39,129 bases of DNA. It comes from a virus. The stretch covers positions 1 to 39,129 of IMG/VR virus record IMGVR_UViG_3300032516_000071. One strand, written 5' to 3'. Below are positions 1 through 9,700 of this stretch, piece by piece. The translations under genes were made by a program, and so were the position numbers. The first letter of the stretch is position 1; each line of letters opens with the position of its first letter. The notes below the pieces were generated by a model that saw nothing but the letters and a program-made list of their open reading frames with translations, ran no database searches and was not told the origin of the DNA.

Positions 1-77
1 TGAAGGGAATGAAGTCAGTACCAGCACCGGAAGATGCCGGATATTACCCTGCTTGGGACGAGGCGTATAAAACATGA
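1..77 (+). CDS. 3' end of a small hypothetical gene (split by the window edge)
   Basis: An open frame enters from the left edge and ends at TGA 75-77, just before the AGGAGGT ribosome binding site of the next gene. Visible residues include KSVPAPEDAGYYPAWDEAY. If the window is circular, the frame joins the ORF that leaves the right edge at 39048-39129, giving a protein of about 52 residues that starts MKRGEIIEFKNVGLMSRGL. The product has no family I recognise. The alternative is an independent short ORF starting at ATG 9. Confidence 0.5.
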   Translation, partial: KGMKSVPAPEDAGYYPAWDEAYKT

Positions 78-86
78 GGAGGTCGA

Positions 87-356
87 ATGGACAGAACAAA
101 GCATAACGCAGCTATTATCACTATCTCCAAAGAAGCGCTACTTGGCTACTTGCAGTTTGAAGGCGGAAAAGTTCACAGTATTAAGTTAGATGATGAGCGT
201 TGGGCTGATAACATTGAAATCGTGGTTGAACATCCTGACCTACCTGAAGTTTTCAATGGGTCCACGCTAATTAAAATAACTCCTGCATATCGGTTTTGGA
301 AACGAGGTAGATTTATTAAAATGCTTAGGGTTGACCCACCAAAGATAAAAACATGA
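87..356 (+). CDS. Hypothetical 89-residue protein upstream of terminase
   Basis: The start is an ATG preceded by a strong GAGGAGGTCGA site, and the gene overlaps the start of the terminase gene (ATGA at 353-356), so the two are probably translationally coupled. The 89-residue product is a compact mixed alpha/beta protein with many charged residues and a basic C-terminal third (FWKRGRFIKMLRVDPPK). I recognise no domain. The position directly before terL is where a DNA-packaging accessory protein would sit, but the sequence itself does not show that role. It does not resemble the small-terminase candidate at 37685. Confidence 0.8.
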   Translation: MDRTKHNAAIITISKEALLGYLQFEGGKVHSIKLDDERWADNIEIVVEHPDLPEVFNGSTLIKITPAYRFWKRGRFIKMLRVDPPKIKT

Positions 357-1792
357 CGACAGACATAGCACCATCACCCGAAATCAGTGATAAAATCCGC
401 TCTAAGGCTAGGGTCTACCCCGATTGGTGGATTGAAACTGTCCTCGGCGGTAAACTCTGGCCAATGCAGATTGCCATTGCTCAGTCGTGCTTCTACTACC
501 CCCGGACTACAGTGAGAAGCTGCGAGGCTATCGGTAAAAGTTATGTTGCGGCTAGAATCGCTCTTGCCTTTTTGTATAACTACCCCCCGGCAACGGTTAT
601 CACTACAGCACCAACTAACCGGCAGGTCGAAGATGTGCTCTGGCGTGAGATTAGACTGGCCTTCTCTCAGGCCAAGTTCCCCCTTGAGGGAAGTCTTACC
701 CGGAAAGCCCTTGAGTTGTCAGGTGACCATTTTGCCGTAGGATTCGCTACAGATGAACCTGAACGGATGCTGGGATACCACAATGTCAATGTTCTGGTCA
801 TCGGCGACGACGCCGCGGGACTCTCTAATGACATCTTTGGGGCTATCGAGAACCCCCTCTCGACCGGGAATACCCATGAACTACTACTTTCTAACCCTAC
901 ACAGTCTGTAGGAGCCTTCAGGGATACTTTTAACTCACCACTCTACAGGAAATACCATATCTCTGCGTTTGATACACCGAACTTGACTACCTTCGGGATT
1001 ACACAAGAAGATATCGAAACCGGGGAATGGCAGAAAAAGTGGAATGGACAGGAATTGCCCTTCCCACAACTGATGAGCCCAGCTAAAGTCGCAGAACGAT
1101 TCACAAACTGGGGCAAGGGGTCTTTCCTCTATACTGTTTTTATCCTCGGTGACTTTCCGGAGGCCGGCGTCAATAACCTCTGCCGCCTTTCCGATATTGA
1201 ATCGTCTATGGCAAGGGAACTCGAACACTCAAGTTATGATAAGGCGCTCAGGATTGCTGCCCTCGATGTGGCTAGATACGGAGACGACGAGTGCTGCTTC
1301 GCAGTCAGACAAGGTAATAAAGTCCTCGATACTATTACATGGGGACACCAGGACTCTAACTATACCATCGGCAGAACGGCCAGACTCATCAAGGAATATA
1401 AACCAGTCCGAACTTATGTCGATGTGGTCGGACTCGGCGCCGGAATATACGATGTGCTGAAAAAGGAAATCGGGGAAGAGTTTAAGGTCATGGAATTTGA
1501 CTCCGGCAAGCCGGCTATGGATACGGAACGATACCTCAACCGGAGAGCGGAAGGATTTTGGGACTTCAATGAGAAACTCAAGGATGGCGAACTCTCTCTA
1601 CCCAAAAATGATAAGATAAAGGCACAGCTTTCCGATATACGATATACTTACAATGTCAGGGGACTGCTCCAGATAGAAAGTAAAGAGGACGCAAAGGCCA
1701 GAGGAAGCAAGTCTCCAGATGTGGCCGATGCCGTTATGATGACCTTCAATCGCAAGAAGGGCGGCACCGGACCGCAGGTGGCTCGCTACTAA
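353..1792 (+). CDS. terL: Phage terminase, large subunit
   Basis: The motor that cuts concatemeric DNA and pumps it into the prohead through the portal. The 479-residue length is normal for the family. The N-terminal ATPase has a Walker A-like loop CEAIGKS (residues 57-63) and a Walker B-like strand NVLVIGDDA (146-154), where DD stands in place of the usual DE. The C-terminal RNase H-like nuclease shows acidic positions in IAALDVARYGDDE (301-313), YVDVVGLGAG (355-364) and SPDVADAVMM (454-463). The portal gene follows after 10 bp, the standard packaging order. A 31-bp stretch at 1490-1520 reappears at the start of the giant gene at 3775. Confidence 0.93.
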   Translation: MTTDIAPSPEISDKIRSKARVYPDWWIETVLGGKLWPMQIAIAQSCFYYPRTTVRSCEAIGKSYVAARIALAFLYNYPPATVITTAPTNRQVEDVLWREIRLAFSQAKFPLEGSLTRKALELSGDHFAVGFATDEPERMLGYHNVNVLVIGDDAAGLSNDIFGAIENPLSTGNTHELLLSNPTQSVGAFRDTFNSPLYRKYHISAFDTPNLTTFGITQEDIETGEWQKKWNGQELPFPQLMSPAKVAERFTNWGKGSFLYTVFILGDFPEAGVNNLCRLSDIESSMARELEHSSYDKALRIAALDVARYGDDECCFAVRQGNKVLDTITWGHQDSNYTIGRTARLIKEYKPVRTYVDVVGLGAGIYDVLKKEIGEEFKVMEFDSGKPAMDTERYLNRRAEGFWDFNEKLKDGELSLPKNDKIKAQLSDIRYTYNVRGLLQIESKEDAKARGSKSPDVADAVMMTFNRKKGGTGPQVARY

Positions 1793-1802
1793 GGAGTGAA
1801 CT

Positions 1803-3581
1803 ATGGCTAAGTATGACAAAAATTACCAGTTAGTCATCGATAAGAAACAGGAAGTCGAGGGTAGCGGACTCCTCAAACGCATGGATGACGACCGCAAACT
1901 GGCTATCCTTGACCCTTACAAGATGATGAACCTTGACGGACAACAGACTCCGGATGTCATCAATGTCACCATGAATGAGGCTGAGGTATTCCTGGAGAAA
2001 TGCAAGTCTATTATGAACGGCGCCAATATGCAGCGTATCGTCTTTGGCAAGGGACTGTCCGATAAAGAGACTACTACCATTGAGGACTTCTATCGGGATA
2101 TTCACTACATGAATGACCTGATGGTGGCCAATGTGCATTTCGTTTCACTGTATGGCTTCTTACTTGAGCAAATACTTATTAGAGGCTCAATGGTTGCCAG
2201 ATGCTTAATGAGAGAAGACGGCGACAAGTTCCTACCGGATATCTCGCCAATCGATACTCGATATTTCTTCTACGAGAATGACTCGACCGGCATGATATGG
2301 GGAGCGGCGGAAGTCTACCGGACTAAGCCACAAATCGAAAGAGACTATGGCATTGTCATCCGGGGCAAAGGAGCAATATGCACAGACTTTTGGGATGATA
2401 TTGTAAATGAGATTTACATTGCAGGCTTGCTCTATAAGGGCGGTTCTCAGACAAATGATGCGGCCAGGTATGCGGAGAGACCGAGAGAGCATGGCCTGGG
2501 ATATCCCCCATTCGTCTATGAGCAGTCCGGGGCCGGTCTGCAAAGCCTTATGGATGTGGGTGGGCTGAAGTATAAGGGGGAAAGTATCTTTGCCTCTAAC
2601 AGGGGTCTTATCCCGGAACTGCATAGGGCGGCCTCAATCTTTCAAACACTTACTGCAATGAGTTTCGAGGGCTCTTACGAATACGAAAGTGACGAGGGCT
2701 CAGAAGCGACGGCTCCCAAAGGGGCTGTCGGTGGTATGAGGAAGACTGTATCAGTCGATAAGGGTGGTGGCTTCCGGCTCATCCCTATCAATGACGTTAA
2801 GAACGCTACCCGTCTATTCTACAATATGCTCGTCGCAGCACTACAACGCGGTAGTCTGTCTAACATCGACTACGGGAATCTCTCCTTCCCACTATCAGCC
2901 GTCGCCATCAAGAACCTTCAGAGTCAACGGGATTCTATCTTCATACCCAGGTTGAACGCAATGGCTCTCTTCTACCGGGCTTCGTCGCAGATGATAAAGA
3001 AGCAGTATGTCCAGGCTGGTTACAAGGTGGCTATCGGTGAAGAGGGATATGAAAGAGAATACTCGGCGGCAGATATCGACAAGAAGTTTTCGACCAAGTA
3101 TGAGTTCCGTGCTACTTCTCCGGAAGTCGATATAGCTAATATGGCTATGGGACAGCAAGCTATGGCCATCGGTGTATCGACACACACAATCTACGAGAAG
3201 ATTCTAAAATTTGATAATCCGACCGGAGAGATAATGAAATCCCGGGCCGAGAAGGGCGAGGCCGGCGATATTGCCCAAACTCTTTATCTGGTAGGTCATC
3301 AGCAGATAGATGACGGCAAGGATATCCTTGCTGAAATGACACTTCAGCAACTAGAAATGGTGCTGAGGCAGAGGGCGATGGGGAATCCTATGGGACTGGC
3401 CCCTCAAAAGGGTGGAGTGGGAGCTGGTTCTTCTATTAAGCCGTTAGTTGACTTGTTTGATAAGCAGGGTGGTGGCCAGCAAGCCCCTGGTGATGAGACA
3501 ATGGAAACACCTGAAGAGAATGACACACGCAGCGAGCGCCGGGAGGCCGTCGTCCGTAGAAACAGAGCGGAGGTTAAATAA
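1803..3581 (+). CDS. Portal protein
   Basis: The dodecameric ring at the head vertex through which DNA enters and leaves, and the docking site for terminase and connector. The product is 592 residues. The call rests on its place directly after terL and on portal-like features: a mid-N-terminal PIDTRYFFYEND motif, helix-rich central sequence (LQSQRDSIFIPRLNAMALFY), and a hydrophilic, Gln/Gly-rich C-terminus ending in Arg/Glu-rich residues. AAGGAGTG precedes the ATG. The larger-than-usual size fits portals of short-tailed phages, although I cannot assign a subfamily. Confidence 0.82.
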   Translation: MAKYDKNYQLVIDKKQEVEGSGLLKRMDDDRKLAILDPYKMMNLDGQQTPDVINVTMNEAEVFLEKCKSIMNGANMQRIVFGKGLSDKETTTIEDFYRDIHYMNDLMVANVHFVSLYGFLLEQILIRGSMVARCLMREDGDKFLPDISPIDTRYFFYENDSTGMIWGAAEVYRTKPQIERDYGIVIRGKGAICTDFWDDIVNEIYIAGLLYKGGSQTNDAARYAERPREHGLGYPPFVYEQSGAGLQSLMDVGGLKYKGESIFASNRGLIPELHRAASIFQTLTAMSFEGSYEYESDEGSEATAPKGAVGGMRKTVSVDKGGGFRLIPINDVKNATRLFYNMLVAALQRGSLSNIDYGNLSFPLSAVAIKNLQSQRDSIFIPRLNAMALFYRASSQMIKKQYVQAGYKVAIGEEGYEREYSAADIDKKFSTKYEFRATSPEVDIANMAMGQQAMAIGVSTHTIYEKILKFDNPTGEIMKSRAEKGEAGDIAQTLYLVGHQQIDDGKDILAEMTLQQLEMVLRQRAMGNPMGLAPQKGGVGAGSSIKPLVDLFDKQGGGQQAPGDETMETPEENDTRSERREAVVRRNRAEVK

Positions 3582-3582
3582 T

Positions 3583-3747
3583 ATGACCAAGCTAAATCAC
3601 GAAGAATTTGACCGCCGGGTAAGAGAGGCCATGACCAGACCGACCAGTAATAATACGAACTTCGCCCCAGGTATACAGCAGATAAGGCAAACAGTAGGAG
3701 CTCGTAAGATGCTCCCGGCTCCACGAAAGCCTTTCAGGACTGTGTAA
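3583..3747 (+). CDS. Hypothetical 54-residue virion-region protein
   Basis: A 54-residue protein starting at ATG 3583, two bases after the portal stop and behind GCGGAGG inside the portal 3' end. A longer in-frame extension to 3448 exists but lies within the portal gene and has no ribosome binding site. The product starts MTKLNHEEFDRRVREAMTR, is basic and hydrophilic, and ends in a Pro/Arg-rich tail (LPAPRKPFRTV). Family unknown. The position between portal and the giant protein suggests a small head or ejection-associated component, which is inference only. Confidence 0.6.
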   Translation: MTKLNHEEFDRRVREAMTRPTSNNTNFAPGIQQIRQTVGARKMLPAPRKPFRTV

Positions 3748-3774
3748 CAGCAACTACCTATGGTAAGGTGATAG

Positions 3775-6700
3775 ATGGAATTTGACTCCGGCCAGCCAGT
3801 AATGGTAACAAATACTAAAAAAATTTATTCCCCTACTCACAAAAGATGGTTTGACGAACCACCTGACGAAACCGTAGAGGAAGAGACTCCTGTTAAGCCT
3901 CTCGTCAATTTCAAGGAACTCTACGAGACTGACAAGGCATGGAGTGATTGGTCTACGCAATACTCTATGACCGGCGAGTTTCCTGATGCACCTGAAGACG
4001 AGGCTTTGATTCCTTATTTTGAACAGTGGAAGGAGACTGTCGAAAAGTTCAAGCTGGAACAACCACCTGTCGAGCCAGTAGAGCCAATAAAGACCGGAGT
4101 TCCCCAGGTAGATGTAACTGATATTGCCAAGCAATACGGGATTATTCCCAGTTACTTCGTTAAACCTGGGCAACTGGCAGATTTAGCACGCCCCCCTGAG
4201 GAAAGGCTCGTTGAGTGGCGTATCCCTTACGAGCAATACCTAACCGCAGAACAGGCGTGGTATTTAGGTTTCTCCAAAACCGATGTGCCAAAGGGTAGTG
4301 TCGTCAAGATGACTCCGATGGCCGAGGGTGAACCGTCTTTCTCTCTGGTTGAAGCACCACAGGTTAAAGTCAAGGCTAATGAGGACTTAGTGAACCGGTT
4401 GCGTTCTGCCTATCCTCTTATGTTTGACCCTGCTCACAGCTACGGATATTCCCCTGATAAGATTCCGGATATGGTTATCGACCAACTGCAAAGACGTATG
4501 ACCGATGACTATAAGGGCTTCATCGATGACCTTTTTACCAGGGTGGGCAAGACTGAGGGCGAGGATATCCTTAGACTCATGGGTGTTACTGAAGAGGGTA
4601 TCTTGCAGACTTTGGACTTCACGGAACAAGAAATACGCCTCAAGACGGCTATCAGTGCTGTATTCCCTGATTTCAAGAGTATCGATGAATTTAATGAATT
4701 GCTCAAGAAAGACCTTCCCCTTTTCATTGAGACTATGCAGACCGGGGGTAGTTCAACTGAGAAACGCCGATTGCTTGAATATATAGGGTTCAAGCCGGAA
4801 AGGATAAACCAGATATTCAGTGTCCAGAGGTTAGTCTTGCCTGTTGATGGAGTTAGGAAGTTGCTAACCATAGATGTTGCTGACCAAAGGGCTTACGATG
4901 ATTTGGGTAAATGGGTTGGCAACTATAATCTGGACACCAAACAATTCACTCCACTGTCTGAGCAAAAGTTACTACAGCCTTCAGTCTATGAAAGATTGGG
5001 TTATACACCACCCCCACCAGTTACCAGTCCTGCCGAAAGACAAGAGCGAGCTAAAGCATTTCAGACGTATCGTAAGGCTGGGGGAAAACTCCTTGCCGAC
5101 CAGTGGGAATTATATGGGATGCCCGCCACGCCAAAGGATGAGCCACGAATACCAACACCGGAAGAACGACAAGCTATTATTGATGAAGAAGTAGTAAAAC
5201 ATACCAATCTGCTTAAAGTTTTTGGTGAGGGTTTGACCAAGTTACCTCAACAAATGGGTGCTTCTATACTATCTGCCATTCAAGGGCAAGGTGGGGCAAG
5301 TGTGGTAGATAAGGATTGGGCTGACCTATTTATAGAAGATGCACGAACAGATTTAGATGCCTTTGCTAAAAAGGTTACAGATAAATATGGTGATACTGGA
5401 CTACCTATAAAAGTCTCTGATATAGCTTACTTACCTCAGAACATGGCTTATTCTTTGACTTCAATGGGCGTAGGTCTTGCAGCTGGTATTCCGATAGGAT
5501 TAGCACCTGTCCCCGGGGCTAGGGCTGCTGCTTGGTTTGCTGGCTCAGCTGCGTCAGGAGCGGTAGCCTATTCAATGACGACTTATCAGATAACGCAAGA
5601 ATACTTGGAATTAAAAAATCAAGAGAGTATTCAAAAGACAGGGAAGGGTATAACTGCTGAAGAAGAAAAGAAATTAAAAGAGGGGTTTGAGGCTAAAGCT
5701 AGAGAATACGGATTATGGGAGGCACTCCCTGAAGCTGTAAGCAACCTTGCCTTCGCTAAGATACTAACTACACCATTGACAAAAGTAGTAGGCAAGTCAA
5801 TAGCTAGTAAGCTATTGGGTAAGTTATTTAGTCTATATGGGGAGGAACTGCTTACAGAAACTATAACCCAAAAAGGGCAATCGGCAATAGAGGTTCAAGC
5901 GGGTTTAAGAGAGGGGAATATAGATTGGGTAGAAGCCTTTAAGGAAGTAGCACCCCAAACATTCCTTCTTACTACTGTGCTTGGAGGGCTAGGACAAACT
6001 GGTATCTCTACAATACGAAGGATTAAAACCTCGCTTACCAATGAAATCGGGGCAGACAATCCGCTTCATAGTGTAATACAGAATAAGCTAGACAATGCTC
6101 AAGGTTCGCTAGGCGGGATAGTTGAAGGGGCTAGTGAATATAAGAATTGGTATGAAAGAGTAGGCTTAACGCCAGAAGCGACAGCCAGAATAAAGGCTAT
6201 GGAAGTCAAGCCAGGGGAGATAGGACTTACTGCTGAAGGCAAGGCTGTACCGCCTAAAGTGGCTGTAACAGCACCTGAAGTAACCGCACCAATACCTACT
6301 ACCCCAGAGGTTAAAGGTGCTAGAACTTATTGGGATACTAACCTTGAAAATAATCCACTTAGAGTAGGGAATAAAGACACTGATGCTGGTGCTTTCTTAG
6401 CAGTCAAGATAGAAAATGCTGGTGATATTCTTAGGGAATATGCTGGCAATAAAGACCAAGCCTATATGAGGGAAAAGTTTGATAAACTCAGTCGTGAACT
6501 TACTAGCCGTGATTGGACAGACCAATTAAGTGTTGGTGAAGTATCACGATTGACAGAGACTAACGCCTTATTAGAGGAGTTACCAATTCCAGATGAAACG
6601 ACCAAAGTTATCAAGGATTTAATTACATCTGTAACTACTAGAAATACAAAAGCAATTAAAGCTAATCTTAATAAATTAGAACCTTTAATATTCCCCAAAC

Positions 6701-9700
6701 TTCCCACCGCCGAAGTTGGTATGCCTGAAGCTGGAAGAAGAATACCTTCAGCAGTCGGTCAGGTAGGTATTACGCAGGAACAGCAAAATGAATATACAAA
6801 ACGAATGACACCATTTCTTAATAAAGCCGATGCCGAGATTAAAAAAGTTAATGATGCTTTTATGACTGGTAAAACTTCACTTGCTGAAAATCAGGCACAG
6901 CGAGATGCCATAAATGCTGAATTGGATAAACAGGCAAATAAAACTAGAACGGAGATGGGATTTCCTGAAGCTATTACCCCTCCAGCAGAAGTAGCACCTT
7001 CGCCATTATTAACTGTTCTTGAAGAAACTACCTTGCCTATGCCTGATAATGTTACCGTCTCAGAGGATAGGGTAGTCCGATCACCTCCACCACCTGAAGT
7101 GCCTCCGCCACATGAACCATCTCCTACTCACCCACCGCAACCAGCACCTATTGAGAATAACAGGCTGGTTATGCCAGACCTTCAACCTGCACAGCAAGTT
7201 GTGGATGTGTATTCCAGACCTGACTTCTGGAGGAATGTCGCTAATTTACCTCTAGTTAAAAAGGCGGTGGGATTATTTAATCCTGCTGCGGTGGCTAATG
7301 ACCCGGCAAGGCAAGCCATAATCCTGCGTGCTACCCTGAAAGATGAGGGGGCACAGAAGGCTCAAGCTGTTATGGCTCACCTGTGGGAAATCGGGACACA
7401 AGATAGGGTATGGGGTAAGACTGATGAAATGGGTTTGTTGAAGAGCGAACCTTTTACTGGCATATCAATAGATGATATTCGCACCAATCCAGCTAAATAC
7501 TCAGCACAGATGACGGCTCAACAAAGGGAATGGATTAAGCGGGCTGACGAAATAGAGAGGGCTAAACTTGATGCTCTCAAACGGAATGAGATTGAGATTA
7601 ACGAACTATCTTTTGAAGATGGTGGAGTATATGCTGGTCGCCGTGTTATGGGAAAATTCAATGACTCTGGCGAATTGATAGAATCAGGGCGTATAGGTAT
7701 TGGAGGGCGTGTCGGGGCTAAAATGCCCTTTGAAAAGACTAGAATCTTCAAAGACGCTTCCGATGGGATAAATGCTGGCTACCGCTATATGAATAGCGAT
7801 GAGGCGCTCTACTACAATACTCTTGGCGCTTACAACAAGATTGCCGATAAGCAGATGGCGGAATGGGTATTGTCTAAGGTTGACTGGCGCACGACTAAAG
7901 CGCCAGAAGCCTTAGTCTTGGAAGCTGAATCGGCTAGGATAAGATTGCGTAAAGCACAGCAATTATTAGGGGCACTCAATAGGGCGGTGCGTGGCGAAAG
8001 GGTGCCAAGCAATACCATAAACTCAATAGCTTCCGTCTATGTTGACCAAGCCGATACTTTGAGAACTCTCATACCTGAATTGCAAAAGCCCTTTCCCGAA
8101 ACGGCGGACACTGTTAGGATTTTGGACGCTGAGGCTAAGACACTTATCTCTCAAGCTAAGCTGGAATACTATCAAGCGGTAAATGAAAGGGCGAGGGCTA
8201 GAGAGGAAGCACAGCGAGTAAAGTATGAAGAAGCGTCTATCGCTCACCCTGCCTTTCAGGGCAAGATATTCACCGGAGAGGAAGCCAAAGAGATTGCGGA
8301 TATACTTACAAAAGGATTACAGCCACAATTTATAGAAGCGCTAGGGGCGGTAAACAAGGTTAATGCTATTGGTAGATTCTTTATGCTGGCTGGCGATGCT
8401 TCTCCAATGGCTATACAACTTCAGTTCCTATCGTTTTACCGACCAGTTGCCTATGCTAAAGCGTGGGGTGGCTTTGTCAGGGCTATGTTTGACCCTGAGT
8501 TTCAATACCGATATTACGCCAACAATAGGGATTTGATTAACAGACATCCTACTCTAATACTTAGCGGTAGAGGGACTGAGTTCACCGAGTTTATGGGCAG
8601 AGGCGGACTAGGTAAAAAGCTAGGCGTTCTGGTTAAACCGCTTGTGTCATTCCAAAAAGCCTTTGAAGGTTGTATCGATGTGGCTGGCATTGAGTTAGCC
8701 AAGTCCCTTGACCATCGTTGTATCAATCCTCAAACCACTATGGAGGTTGACCAGTTTATCAATGAGTTTAGAGGGATGACTTCCAGTGCTAGAATTGGCG
8801 TATCATCTACACAGAGACAGGTGGAGACGGCTGCCTTTCTAGCTCCTAGATATAACAGGGCTATCGCTGGTTACTTATTTGATATTGTTCATGGCGGAGT
8901 CAGAGGTAGTCTAGCCAGAATGTCTCTAGCGCAGGGCTTTGCTGGCATCGCTGCTATGGCGGTGGCAGTCTCTATTGCTCTTGGCGAGGATGATGACGAA
9001 ATCTGGCAGCACTTTGACCCTACCAGTAATAAGTTCTTCACTTGGGATGTTATGGGAGTGAAGATTGGGCCTGGCGGTAAGGTAAGAAGCATTATCAAGG
9101 TTTTTGGGAATATGCTGAGAACTGGGGATGTTGGCAAACCTGCACTTGATTTCTTACGAGGTAATCTTTCACCCGGAGCAAGCACCGCTTTAGACCTTAT
9201 TACTGGCAAGAACTATATTGGCGAGCCTACAAGGGATAATGTGCTGGACTTTACTAAGACCGTTGGGCGCAACTTTATGATGTTGTGGACACAAAACTTT
9301 TTACTGGAAGGTGGCACATTAAAGGAGAAGGCTCTAATTGCTACGGCTGAGTTCTTCGGCTTGCGTGGCTACGATATAAGCGCCAAGAAGGAACTGAAGA
9401 TTAAGGACCTAGAGGAGATGCTAGGGACAGTCATTGGTAAAACTCCGGTATTAAGTAAAAAGAAACCTGACATTTATCAGGGAAACAATATCTACTCCGG
9501 CATTAAGAAACTCTTAGAAACCTCAACCCCCGAAGAAGTATTGGCTGATAAAGGCTATGCTGGTTTGGGGCATATTGTTGTCAAGATGGAGCAATCTGAA
9601 GGCAATACTCTACCTGATATTCGCCTGCAAGACTACAACTTTGATAAGACAAAGGGCGATATTATCAGCGACTATATGAGCCAATGGGCAGAGAGGCAAA

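Noticed and set aside
3448-3582. Upstream extension of the 54-residue gene
   Set aside because: The extension lies inside the portal gene in another frame. A ribosome binding site exists only for ATG 3583.
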